A DNA stretch of 9,728 bases from Negativicutes bacterium UBA1444 (GCA_002329525.1 DCTI01000067.1:5716-15443), one strand, 5' to 3'. Positions 1 through 6,696 are shown, numbered from the stretch's first letter. The notes: generated by a model not told the origin, from the sequence alone. Translations and numbers: made by a program.

Positions 1-93
1 GGGGCCTCGTTTGTTTTTTAGGGACATCCGGTAAGCAATCCGGAAAACAATACCAAATACCTTGCGATCCTGATTATAAATGACCGGTTGATG

Positions 94-1476
94 CTAAAAC
101 ACGCCGTGTCGATTTACAGTCTGTAAAAGCTGTCCACAATCATCCACTGACTCAATGTTTTCGCAAAGAGAAATGACTTTTGCAATTCCTTGCTGATTTA
201 GGATTCCCGAAACAAGAAAACTGAATTTTTCTTTCACTTCGTTCCAGTCTAAGGGGTTTTCAGGATCACCCTTGGGATACTTGATGAACTCGACTATTTC
301 TCGTCCATCAAGAAGTGTCACAGTTACCTTGGCTGGCCATGCTGCGGGAGTTAAACTATCAATACTTGGATCGATCTCCACATGGACTTTCTCCATCAGC
401 GTTCGAACGTCTGGATCAAATAGAGCCGTATCTTCAAAAGAGGACAACCCGACAGTTCCGTTTTTCAGCACATGTGAAACGACATATTTCAAGCTGAACT
501 GCGCTTGCCTTGAATCTTGGGGATTCTCGTTCCCTGCGATTGACGAAGCTGCTTTATACGTCGAGATACGAACATCTTTCACCGTATCCAGGGATTGCGC
601 CAACTGATTATGAAGCGCTTTTGCACAATCAATGGCAGAATGAGTATGCCGACAACAAGGGTAAGGCTTGAACGATACCGTGCCAGTACGATAGCGAACC
701 CCAAAATTTTCAAATATTGCCGGATTGACTTCCTGACGCGCGTAGCCGGCAAAAAAGCCCTGGGCTCCTTCCAAGATACGACTGGCACCGGTAAATCCGG
801 TATTTGCCAGGCAAGCGGTCATAACTCCTGTAGCCGCTGCTTTACCGGCATGCAGATATTTACTCATGGCGCCATCCTGTAAAAATTCCCAGAGGCCTGC
901 CGACAAAGTTCCCGCATTTCCCAAAGCCCATGTCATTTCTTCTCTGCTCAATTTTAGCAATCGGCTGGCGGCGACTGCCGATCCAAAAACTCCACTGGTG
1001 GCAGTTGTATGCCAGATTTGGTAGTGTGCGGGAGTCACTGCTGCGCCAACTCTCAGCATTACTTCATAACCGGCAATAATCGCCGCAAGGAAATCCGCTC
1101 CTGGGATCTGCGACCACTCGCCAATACTCAATGCTGCCGGAATAACAACTGTGCCTGGATGAGTGATGGATTCCTTGTCCACATCATCCATTTCTAAAAT
1201 ATGACTGAAGTAGCCGTTGCAAAGGGCAGTATTAAATATCGAATTGGGGGTAGGATCACCAATGATTGTGGCATGGAAGTTCCCACCCATCGTACCGGTG
1301 TATTTTCGGATGCAAGCGGCCTGCGGCATAGTTGCACCACGTATCGCACAGCCAAGCCAATCCAGCAAACATTTCTTGGCATGGTCCTGCGTTGATGCCG
1401 GAGCATCGCTTAGTTTGAAAGTGTAGGCAAAATCAATACAGGATTTGGAAATCTCTGTTGCAGACATATAAGCCAT
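94..1476 (-). CDS. MmgE/PrpD family protein (2-methylcitrate dehydratase / cis-aconitate decarboxylase-like)
   Basis: A 460-residue protein of the MmgE/PrpD superfamily, which includes 2-methylcitrate dehydratase (PrpD), cis-aconitate decarboxylase and iminodisuccinate epimerase; all act on di- or tricarboxylic acids. Visible family landmarks are the CLLDWLGCAIRG helix (36-47), the NG..SHILEMDD segment (87-98) leading to THPG (H106), WHTT (H156) before GSAVAAS, the MSKYLHAGKAA loop with K206, and FKPYPCCRHTHSAID (269-283) with H277 and H279. Length is normal for the family. It is the last gene of the operon, 24 nt after the transporter stop. The start at 1476 has AAAGGCGG only 3 nt upstream; the ATG at 1467 has better spacing and may be the true start. 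The exact reaction cannot be read from sequence: family membership is firm, substrate is not. Its neighbours point to a carboxylic acid linked to the Fe-S hydratase. Confidence 0.9.
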   Translation of the reverse strand: MAYMSATEISKSCIDFAYTFKLSDAPASTQDHAKKCLLDWLGCAIRGATMPQAACIRKYTGTMGGNFHATIIGDPTPNSIFNTALCNGYFSHILEMDDVDKESITHPGTVVIPAALSIGEWSQIPGADFLAAIIAGYEVMLRVGAAVTPAHYQIWHTTATSGVFGSAVAASRLLKLSREEMTWALGNAGTLSAGLWEFLQDGAMSKYLHAGKAAATGVMTACLANTGFTGASRILEGAQGFFAGYARQEVNPAIFENFGVRYRTGTVSFKPYPCCRHTHSAIDCAKALHNQLAQSLDTVKDVRISTYKAASSIAGNENPQDSRQAQFSLKYVVSHVLKNGTVGLSSFEDTALFDPDVRTLMEKVHVEIDPSIDSLTPAAWPAKVTVTLLDGREIVEFIKYPKGDPENPLDWNEVKEKFSFLVSGILNQQGIAKVISLCENIESVDDCGQLLQTVNRHGVF

Positions 1477-1500
1477 CCGCCTTTCAATAAAATTGATTCT

Positions 1501-2901
1501 TTACCAAAGTCCGAGCAACTTCCAGTAGGGAAGGCCAACGCCCAAATACACAATACAGTTAACGACCACCATAACAGTTCCGATCTTCCACCAAGTGACC
1601 TGATCGACATAGCCGGGGCCAAATAGAACGGGGCCAACCGCATTACCGTAATGAGTAAGCTGACTGCCGAACACTGAAGAAGCCCCCAGCAATAATGCCA
1701 AGGGGAAAACCGGCACTTTCGCCACCAAGCCAATCGTGAAAAATACTGGAATAAGGGAAGAAACATAGGCAGCTTGCGAAGCAAAGAAATACCGGACTAC
1801 CAAACTCAACGCCAATAACCCTAGTAATACTGTTAATGTTCCATAGCCGTCAAAACTGATGCTTTTGCCCAATGCGCCAGCAAACCAAACAAAGAATTTG
1901 GCTTTTGCCAAACCATCGGCCAAACTTATAATACCACCATACCAGATGAGCGTGCTCCATGCCCCTTTACATTTAAGCAAACTTTCCCAGGAAACTACAC
2001 CTGTAACAAGACACGCCGCAACAAAGCCCACGGCTACCGCGGTAGAATTTATTTTGGTAATTGAGCCGGTGGACCATCCAATGATGGCCAAAACGAACAG
2101 CCCTGCCAATATTTTTTCTTTCACAGACATAGGACCGATTTCAGCCATTCCCCGGTTTGCAATCTCCTGATTGTCGATCTGTTTGATTTCGGGCGGGAAC
2201 ATTTTGTAAACCAAGTAAGGAGTGACTGCCAACACAATAAACCCGGGAACCGCCATGGCTTTTGCCCATAACATCCAGGTAATATCAATTTTTAAAAGAT
2301 CTTTGGCAAAGGATACAACCATTGGATGCGTAGCCAGCGCTGTAATAAAAAGAGCGCCGGTTGCCATACTGATCTGGTATAGAAGGACTGAAAGAAATGC
2401 TCCGAGACGCTTGGCTGTGGGCCCTGGCTCGGACCCTAACGTACTCGCGATGCTGCGGAAAATTGGATAAACGAGTCCACCCGTTCTTGCCGTTGTCGAA
2501 GGAGTAGCCGGACTAAGAACCAAGTCGGTAAGCGCCGCCACATAACTTAATCCCAATGTGGTTCTGCCCATTTTCCCAATCAAAATATAAGCTATACGTT
2601 TTCCCAAGCCGGTGTCACTAAAGGCCTGGCCAACCATGAACGCAGTAAACACCAGCCAAGTCGTGGTGGACGCATATCCGGCTAATGCGACGCCGATATT
2701 ATTCAGCCATAGGCTCGAAACGGCAATCACGGCCAACAAGATTACAGGATCAGGATAGGGACGAAACATGATTCCCAAAATTGCAGCAATATACAGGGCA
2801 AACAATCTCCATGCGGTCACAGATAAACCGGCCGGTACTGGGATCAACAATATTGCCAGAGGGATAGCCACTGTTATTAAAATTCTAGATAACTTGTTCA
2901 C
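1501..2901 (-). CDS. DASS/SLC13-family anion (di/tricarboxylate) transporter
   Basis: A very hydrophobic membrane protein, 466 residues from the chosen start, resembling the divalent anion:Na+ symporter / CitT-TtdT exchanger family. The N-terminus (KLSRIL.TVAIPLAILLIPVPAGL) is the typical family opening helix followed by an IPVP.GL motif. The two re-entrant substrate motifs are recognisable: PSTTARTGG at about 134-142 (SNT-like, with Thr in place of the usual Asn) and LTHYGNAVGPVLFG at about 415-428. The frame stays open to an ATG at 2970, but I choose the GTG at 2901: it has an AAAGGGGGG ribosome binding site 6 nt upstream, it starts right at the conserved N-terminus, and the extra 23 residues are not family-like and lie on an intercistronic hairpin. 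It follows the hydratase beta gene by 105 nt and precedes the MmgE/PrpD gene, so it most likely carries the pathway substrate or exchanges substrate for product. Confidence 0.9.
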   Translation of the reverse strand: MNKLSRILITVAIPLAILLIPVPAGLSVTAWRLFALYIAAILGIMFRPYPDPVILLAVIAVSSLWLNNIGVALAGYASTTTWLVFTAFMVGQAFSDTGLGKRIAYILIGKMGRTTLGLSYVAALTDLVLSPATPSTTARTGGLVYPIFRSIASTLGSEPGPTAKRLGAFLSVLLYQISMATGALFITALATHPMVVSFAKDLLKIDITWMLWAKAMAVPGFIVLAVTPYLVYKMFPPEIKQIDNQEIANRGMAEIGPMSVKEKILAGLFVLAIIGWSTGSITKINSTAVAVGFVAACLVTGVVSWESLLKCKGAWSTLIWYGGIISLADGLAKAKFFVWFAGALGKSISFDGYGTLTVLLGLLALSLVVRYFFASQAAYVSSLIPVFFTIGLVAKVPVFPLALLLGASSVFGSQLTHYGNAVGPVLFGPGYVDQVTWWKIGTVMVVVNCIVYLGVGLPYWKLLGLW

Positions 2902-2937
2902 ATGATGCCCCCCTTTATCTATGATAATTGGAAGAAG

Positions 2938-2976
2938 CCGTGTTCTTGGGGCCATGTTTTCGAACGACACGGCCCC
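2938..2976 (-). other. Intercistronic hairpin(s) between the hydratase beta gene and the transporter gene
   Basis: The arms 2948-2957 (GGGGCCATGT) and 2967-2976 (ACACGGCCCC) form a 10-bp stem with one G-U pair and a 9-nt loop. The part 2967-2972 (ACACGG) can instead pair with 2938-2943 (CCGTGT), so two mutually exclusive hairpins are possible. No U-run follows on the transcribed strand, so this is more likely an mRNA stability or processing element than a terminator. Confidence 0.45.
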
Positions 2977-3006
2977 TCTTATAGTCCTCTTCGCCTTGTG
3001 TGGCAG

Positions 3007-3591
3007 TTAACCGTAAATTTCTTTAACTTTAGAAGTGGCGGTTTCTTTGAGTTCATCATAGCGGCTGTTGCCTTTTGCATCCATGGTCACAAACAGCGGT
3101 CCGAACTTTTCTACCTCCAATTCCCACATTGCTTCGGGCATGCCATTTTCCAGCCAATTTACACTGACAACTTTTTTTACACCATTGGCAAGTTGCACGG
3201 CACAACCTGGCGCAGCTTGCAGGTAGACTTGTTTAAACTTCTTAAATGCCGCTTTGCTATCGGCAGCCATTCCACCTTTGCCAATAATCAATTTGACTCC
3301 CAGTTCGCCCACCATCTGCGAATGGGGCTCCATGCGAATACTAGTTGTCGGACCGATAACAATCATTTCCCATCCATTGTCGACTTTACGCACTACTGGT
3401 CCCGCGTGGAATATAGCACGTCCGGCAAATTCAGAAGGTAATTTTTCGCCCTTGGCAAGAAGCTTCTTAATTTCCAGATGCGCCATATCTCTGGCTGTGA
3501 AAATGGTGCCTGTCAAATAGACTGTATCGCCGATTTCCATGCACTCAACCTGAGAATTATTTATTGGCATTGTCAAATCATGTGTTTTCAT
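3007..3591 (-). CDS. Fe-S hydro-lyase beta subunit, fumarase class I / tartrate dehydratase (TtdB) type
   Basis: A 194-residue homologue of the C-terminal half of class I fumarases and of TtdB, the beta subunit of L(+)-tartrate dehydratase. Conserved features are LTGTIFTARD.AH (26-38, with R34), the GPTT..RM loop (80-87, T82 and R86) and IIGKGG (K105). By alignment with the Leishmania class I fumarase these match its catalytic Thr and the substrate-binding Arg, Arg and Lys. The C-terminus GNSRYDEL resembles the GNDFF segment of FumA. Length fits the separate-subunit form. The ATG lies 1 nt after the alpha-subunit stop, and its AGGAGG site lies inside the end of the alpha gene, so translation is probably coupled and the two form one complex. 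The beta half looks catalytically complete; the substrate may be fumarate, tartrate, mesaconate or a related acid. Confidence 0.9.
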   Translation of the reverse strand: MKTHDLTMPINNSQVECMEIGDTVYLTGTIFTARDMAHLEIKKLLAKGEKLPSEFAGRAIFHAGPVVRKVDNGWEMIVIGPTTSIRMEPHSQMVGELGVKLIIGKGGMAADSKAAFKKFKQVYLQAAPGCAVQLANGVKKVVSVNWLENGMPEAMWELEVEKFGPLFVTMDAKGNSRYDELKETATSKVKEIYG

Positions 3592-3592
3592 T

Positions 3593-4486
3593 TCATTTTA
3601 CCTCCTGAAAAAGATACTCTCTGTGACCGTCCGCGTAAAAACGTACTCCGAATCTACGTGCCACCCAACAATGGAAGTTGATTGTCACTGGGCAGATAGC
3701 CGTATGTGTTGATGCATAAGCAATCTTTAAAGCCAGGCATGTTGTATCGCCCCCGATACCTGCGGGGCCCAGTCCCAGTTTATTGATATTCGCCAATAAT
3801 TCGTTTTCCAAATCGGCTATCATCGGATCCGGATGATGGTCACGCCAATCTCTGGTACTGATTGCTTCCCGGCTCAGTTTTGCTGAAACGTCCATTTGTC
3901 CGCCGATTCCGATGCCAATAGCCGATGGCGGGCACGGCATGCCGCCGGCATTAACAACAGTTTCCAAAACCAGCTTCTTTAAGCCGATAAAATTATCTCC
4001 CAAAGTTGCGGGCGTCATGATCATGGACTTGTTGCCCAACTCTGCCCCACAACCTTTGGCGCTCATAATTACTTCCAGATAGGATTGTCCAGGCCGATAT
4101 TGATATTCGATATTCGGCACGCCCACACCGGAGCTATCTCCTGGATTCTTTCGGGTCAACGGATGCACAATGCTTGGCCGGATAAACCCTTTTTTCGTGC
4201 ATTCAATAACAGCCTGCGGCAGCCACTGGGTCAACCCACTCAAGTCAACACCATCACCAAATCTGATATATACCGTTGGAAAACCTGGTGACTGGCATAC
4301 GGGCTTGTCTTTGACACCTGCTTGTTCGACATTGTCAAGCATCGACTGCAGCATTGATTTGGCCGCAGAATTACTTTCATTTTGTACCGCTTGCCGCATC
4401 AGGGCCAATGCATCAGGTGAAATGGTGGTACACATATTTTTCACCAAAGAAACCACTTCATCGTAAGTAATGTTGAAATTTTCCAT
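3593..4486 (-). CDS. Fe-S hydro-lyase alpha subunit, fumarase class I / tartrate dehydratase (TtdA) type, with altered CQSPG motif
   Basis: A 297-residue homologue of the N-terminal half of class I fumarases and of TtdA. The three expected [4Fe-4S] ligands are in place: C64 in KPVCQSPG, C185 in GGMPCPPSAIGIGIGG, and C265 in HTAICPV. The glycine-rich KGCGAELGNKS loop (144-154) and LGLGPAGIGGDTTCLALKI (237-255) are also present. The odd point is CQSPG at 64-68: fumarases and E. coli TtdA read CQDTG there, and the aspartate is implicated in catalysis in the Leishmania fumarase structure. Here it is Ser, followed by Pro for Thr. This suggests a different substrate or mechanism rather than loss of function, since the cluster ligands and the beta-subunit residues are kept. 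A strong AAGGAGG lies 7 nt before the ATG. It is the first large gene of the operon, behind a leader of about 260 nt. Confidence 0.9.
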   Translation of the reverse strand: MENFNITYDEVVSLVKNMCTTISPDALALMRQAVQNESNSAAKSMLQSMLDNVEQAGVKDKPVCQSPGFPTVYIRFGDGVDLSGLTQWLPQAVIECTKKGFIRPSIVHPLTRKNPGDSSGVGVPNIEYQYRPGQSYLEVIMSAKGCGAELGNKSMIMTPATLGDNFIGLKKLVLETVVNAGGMPCPPSAIGIGIGGQMDVSAKLSREAISTRDWRDHHPDPMIADLENELLANINKLGLGPAGIGGDTTCLALKIAYASTHTAICPVTINFHCWVARRFGVRFYADGHREYLFQEVK

Positions 4487-4528
4487 TAAACTTGCCTCCT
4501 TCAGTAGTCTTGCCTTTTTTCTTACGTA

Positions 4529-4666
4529 CTATTTGGGGTCAATCATTTTCCCAATGGAATGAATACCTCCTTCCTGCACGATAATCACCGGGACGCTGAC
4601 CGGAGCGACTGGTACACTATTTTTGAATAAGCCGCAAAAGCAATCACCACAAGAAAAAATGATCAT
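4529..4666 (-). CDS. Candidate small Cys-rich protein (45 aa) in the operon leader
   Basis: An ATG-to-TAG frame of 45 codons between the operator region and the hydratase alpha gene. The product begins MIIFSCGDCFCGLFKNS, has a Val/Pro-rich middle (SVPVAPVSVPVIIV) and ends GGIHSIGKMIDPK. The CGDCFCG cluster (C6, C9, C11) could bind metal or be redox-active. It is co-directional with the operon and ends 42 nt before the alpha gene. Against it: the AAGGA sequence directly touches the ATG, giving poor spacing, and a 45-codon open frame can arise by chance. I recognise no family. Confidence 0.3.
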   Translation of the reverse strand: MIIFSCGDCFCGLFKNSVPVAPVSVPVIIVQEGGIHSIGKMIDPK

Positions 4667-4744
4667 TCCTTAATTTGTGGCCGACGGAAAAGTGAGAGGA
4701 GAGCAGTCGCCCCGTTTTTACAGAGTACTTAAAGCCGGAAGTTA

Positions 4745-4760
4745 GGTATACTGGCATACC
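4745..4760. promoter_or_regulatory. Putative GntR operator A
   Basis: The 16-bp sequence GGTATACTGGCATACC. Its reverse complement matches operator C near the GntR gene at 14 of 16 positions and operator B at 14 of 16. It lies 3 bp from B in mirror orientation; together they form a 35-bp imperfect palindrome centred near 4762. Confidence 0.65.
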
Positions 4761-4763
4761 AAT

Positions 4764-4779
4764 GGTATTCCGGTATACC
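4764..4779. promoter_or_regulatory. Putative GntR operator B
   Basis: The 16-bp sequence GGTATTCCGGTATACC, the mirror partner of operator A. It lies 2 bp from a possible -10 element of the catabolic operon, so binding there would block transcription. Confidence 0.65.
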
Positions 4780-4816
4780 AAAATATAAATTCAAAAGTTA
4801 TATTCCCTTCATTAAT

Positions 4817-5539
4817 TTATGATTCATTACTGCCCACTGCGAGAACCACTTTCTTCGCTGTTTCCAGATGTTCACGCAATGCTCTGGCAGCACCTTCACC
4901 ATCATGTTGGCGTATTTTTTCCAGAATGAACCGATGATCGGAAAGAACATCCTTATATCGGCTTTGTTTTTGAAGCGAGCGGCTACGAGAGAATCTCAAT
5001 AAATCTATGAACATTTCGTTTATCCGAATCAATAGGGCATTATGGGACGCCGCAATAACTGCCGTATGAAATTGAACCGAAGCTTCACTCGCATTGCCGC
5101 CGAGTGCTATTATTTTTTCCATTTCCATAATTTCGCTTTCGATTTGCAAAAGATCCTGATCGGTAGCCCGTTCTGATGCTAACAGCGCTGCTTCTGCTTC
5201 TAAGCCTTGGCGTGCTTCGTATAAATCCGTTAACAAATGGGTTGGATTTGTCATCAAGAAATCAATGTTACTAAGAACATGATTGATTCCGATTTTTTTT
5301 ACATATACTCCTTTTCCACGGATGTGCTTGACAGCCCCCAAAAACTCCAACACTTTCAAGGCTTCCCGAACAGGGACGCGGCTCACATCAAACATTTGCG
5401 CCAAATCCCGTTCTGATGGGAGCAAGTCGCCATCCTTTAATGCTCCGGTTAGTATCCATTGCCGGATGCGTTCCACAATCTGCATATATAGAGCATCTGT
5501 TTCGCTTTTTTCACTTCGGTTTAGCGGAGTAGTATCCAC
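4817..5539 (-). CDS. GntR family transcriptional regulator, FadR subfamily (FCD ligand domain)
   Basis: A 240-residue regulator. Residues about 17-82 form the winged helix: LYMQIVERIRQWILTGAL, then LLPSERDLAQMFDVSRVPVREALKVLEFLGAV with the GntR signature, and a wing at RGKGVYVKK. Residues about 100-230 form an all-helical FCD domain with the usual metal/ligand residues D105 (DLYEAR), H158 (FHTAV), H202 (DHR) and H224 (REHL). FCD domains often bind carboxylic acids, consistent with control of the adjacent carboxylate operon by its substrate. The start is a GTG at 5539 with a weak GGGA site; the next in-frame ATG, at codon 19, lacks a better one and would cut into the DNA-binding domain. One operator copy lies just downstream of its own promoter, indicating autorepression. 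The specific effector is unknown. Confidence 0.93.
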   Translation of the reverse strand: MDTTPLNRSEKSETDALYMQIVERIRQWILTGALKDGDLLPSERDLAQMFDVSRVPVREALKVLEFLGAVKHIRGKGVYVKKIGINHVLSNIDFLMTNPTHLLTDLYEARQGLEAEAALLASERATDQDLLQIESEIMEMEKIIALGGNASEASVQFHTAVIAASHNALLIRINEMFIDLLRFSRSRSLQKQSRYKDVLSDHRFILEKIRQHDGEGAARALREHLETAKKVVLAVGSNES

Positions 5540-5562
5540 GAACGGTTCCCATCCTTATAACT

Positions 5563-5578
5563 GGCATACCAGTATACC
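5563..5578. promoter_or_regulatory. Putative GntR operator C (autoregulation)
   Basis: The 16-bp sequence GGCATACCAGTATACC, matching operators A and B at 14 and 13 of 16 positions. It lies between the predicted transcript start and the GTG of the GntR gene, where a bound repressor would block elongation or initiation. Confidence 0.65.
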
Positions 5579-5590
5579 TGCTTTTATCTT

Positions 5591-5619
5591 ACTTTATCGT
5601 GTATTTGCAAAATTGTCAA
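5591..5619 (-). promoter_or_regulatory. Promoter of the GntR regulator gene
   Basis: On the minus strand TTGACA (5619-5614) is followed by a 17-bp spacer and TAAAGT (5596-5591), close to the sigma-70/sigma-A consensus. The transcript would start near 5584, immediately before operator C. Confidence 0.75.
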
Positions 5620-5718
5620 TCTATTATTTGCGAATTCTGCGAGAAGCATATTGAAGATTTTGTTGCATTGAAAGCACCGGCGCGTGCATTGTCGATAAAA
5701 TTACGCAGTCAAAAACGA

Positions 5719-5751
5719 CAATGTTATGGCAATGTTAAGGTTAAGTTAAAA
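5719..5751 (+). promoter_or_regulatory. Pho box (three 11-bp direct repeats) upstream of pstS
   Basis: Three tandem 11-mers, CAATGTTATGG, CAATGTTAAGG and TTAAGTTAAAA, place GTTA at 5723, 5734 and 5745, exactly 11 bp apart. Tandem 11-bp spacing is the hallmark of PhoB/PhoP response regulator sites, and the downstream operon is phosphate uptake, so induction under phosphate limitation is expected. Confidence 0.7.
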
Positions 5752-5765
5752 GCGCTTTAAATCCA

Positions 5766-5794
5766 TTGCGGGCCTTTTTGTGATTCGTTATGAT
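5766..5794 (+). promoter_or_regulatory. Promoter of the pst operon
   Basis: TTGCGG (5766-5771), a 17-bp spacer and TATGAT (5789-5794). The -35 is imperfect, as expected for an activator-dependent promoter, and the Pho repeats end 14 bp upstream of it. The pstS ribosome binding site GGGAGG lies at 5816-5821. Confidence 0.55.
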
Positions 5795-5832
5795 GAAAAC
5801 AGAAGCGATTATGATGGGAGGAAGAATTTGCG

Positions 5833-6696
5833 ATGAACATGAAAAAAAGTTTGACCCTCGGGTTGGCTGTGGTCATGGCGGCGACGTTGCTGGCCGGTTG
5901 CGGCGGAACTCCGGCGAAAAAAGAAGAGCCCAAGAAGGCAGGAGCTGAAATTACGGGCACTGTTAAAGCTTCCGGCTCGACGGCTCTGTTGCCGCTGTTG
6001 AAAGCCGGCCAGGAAGAATTTCAGAAAAAGAATGCCAAAGTGACTGTAAATATCGCCGGCGGCGGTTCCTTCACCGGGCAGAACCAAGTGGCCAGCGGCG
6101 CCGTCAACATCGGCAACTCCGACGTGGCGCTGGATGCGAAACTCAAGGACAAAGGACTGGTGGAACACAAACTGGTGGGCATTCCGTTCGTGTTTATCGC
6201 CAACAAGGAAGTCAACGTCGATAGCCTGACCACGCAGCAATACGTCGACATCATGACCGGCAAGGTCACCAACTGGAAGGAAGTCGGCGGCAAAGACCTG
6301 AAGATCACCTTGGTCCATCGTTCGCCCTCGTCCGGTTCCCGGGCCACGATTCAGCAACTGGTTCTCAAAGAGAATAAATTCACCGACAATGCGGTAATCC
6401 AGGATTCCAACGGTGCGGTTCGCGCGGCCATCGCCAGCACCGCCGGCGCCATCGGTTACGTCGATGCGGCGTATGCCGACGCCAGCGTGAAAATGCTCGC
6501 CGTCGACGGCGTGAAATATTCCTTGGCGGATGTCGCCAGTGGCAAATACAAGATTCTGACCTTCGGCCGGATGTTCACCAAAGGCCAGCCGGAAGGCGCG
6601 ACCAAGGCGTTCATCGATTTCGTGACCGGCAAGGAATTCCAGGAAACCTACGCCGAGAAGAGCGGTTTCGTTCCTCTCACCAAAATGCCAAAATAG
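5833..6696 (+). CDS. pstS: Phosphate ABC transporter substrate-binding lipoprotein PstS
   Basis: A 287-residue phosphate-binding protein of the PBP-like family. The N-terminus MNMKKSLTLGLAVVMAATLLAGC is a lipoprotein signal peptide with lipobox LAGC (C23), followed by a Lys/Glu-rich linker, so the mature protein is anchored on the outer face of the cytoplasmic membrane. Phosphate-contacting motifs are ASGST (46-50), GGGSFTG (76-82), GNSD (94-97) and RSPSSGSR (163-170). Length is normal. The ATG follows GGGAGG by 11 nt; the ATG at codon 3 is an alternative start. It is first in the operon and captures phosphate for PstC/PstA. A hairpin behind it may allow higher expression of pstS than of the permease genes. 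Confidence 0.95.
   Translation: MNMKKSLTLGLAVVMAATLLAGCGGTPAKKEEPKKAGAEITGTVKASGSTALLPLLKAGQEEFQKKNAKVTVNIAGGGSFTGQNQVASGAVNIGNSDVALDAKLKDKGLVEHKLVGIPFVFIANKEVNVDSLTTQQYVDIMTGKVTNWKEVGGKDLKITLVHRSPSSGSRATIQQLVLKENKFTDNAVIQDSNGAVRAAIASTAGAIGYVDAAYADASVKMLAVDGVKYSLADVASGKYKILTFGRMFTKGQPEGATKAFIDFVTGKEFQETYAEKSGFVPLTKMPK

Larger units (their letters stand above)
4487..4816 (-). promoter_or_regulatory. Intergenic control region and long leader of the catabolic operon
   Basis: This stretch of about 330 nt between the GntR gene and the hydratase alpha gene holds two operators (4745-4779), a possible -10 (TATATT on the minus strand, 4782-4787) that would place the transcript start inside the operators, the candidate small ORF, and an inverted repeat CCACAA/TTGTGG (4646-4680) around the palindrome AATGATCATT. 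No convincing -35 was found. No clear terminator follows the GntR gene, so readthrough from it into the operon is possible. Confidence 0.4.

Noticed and set aside
1..93. Frame open past the MmgE/PrpD stop to the window edge, in the same frame as that gene (reads ...QDRKVFGIVFRIAYRMSLKNKRGP)
   Set aside because: It is only 31 codons, with no ribosome binding site or credible start; the MmgE/PrpD protein already has a normal family length. It could be the start of a further gene, but cannot be judged here. A 5-bp inverted repeat (TCCGG/CCGGA) lacks a U-run, so no terminator is called.
2902..2970. Transporter start at the ATG at 2970
   Set aside because: It lacks a ribosome binding site, lies on an intercistronic hairpin and adds residues unlike the family; the GTG at 2901 has an excellent site.
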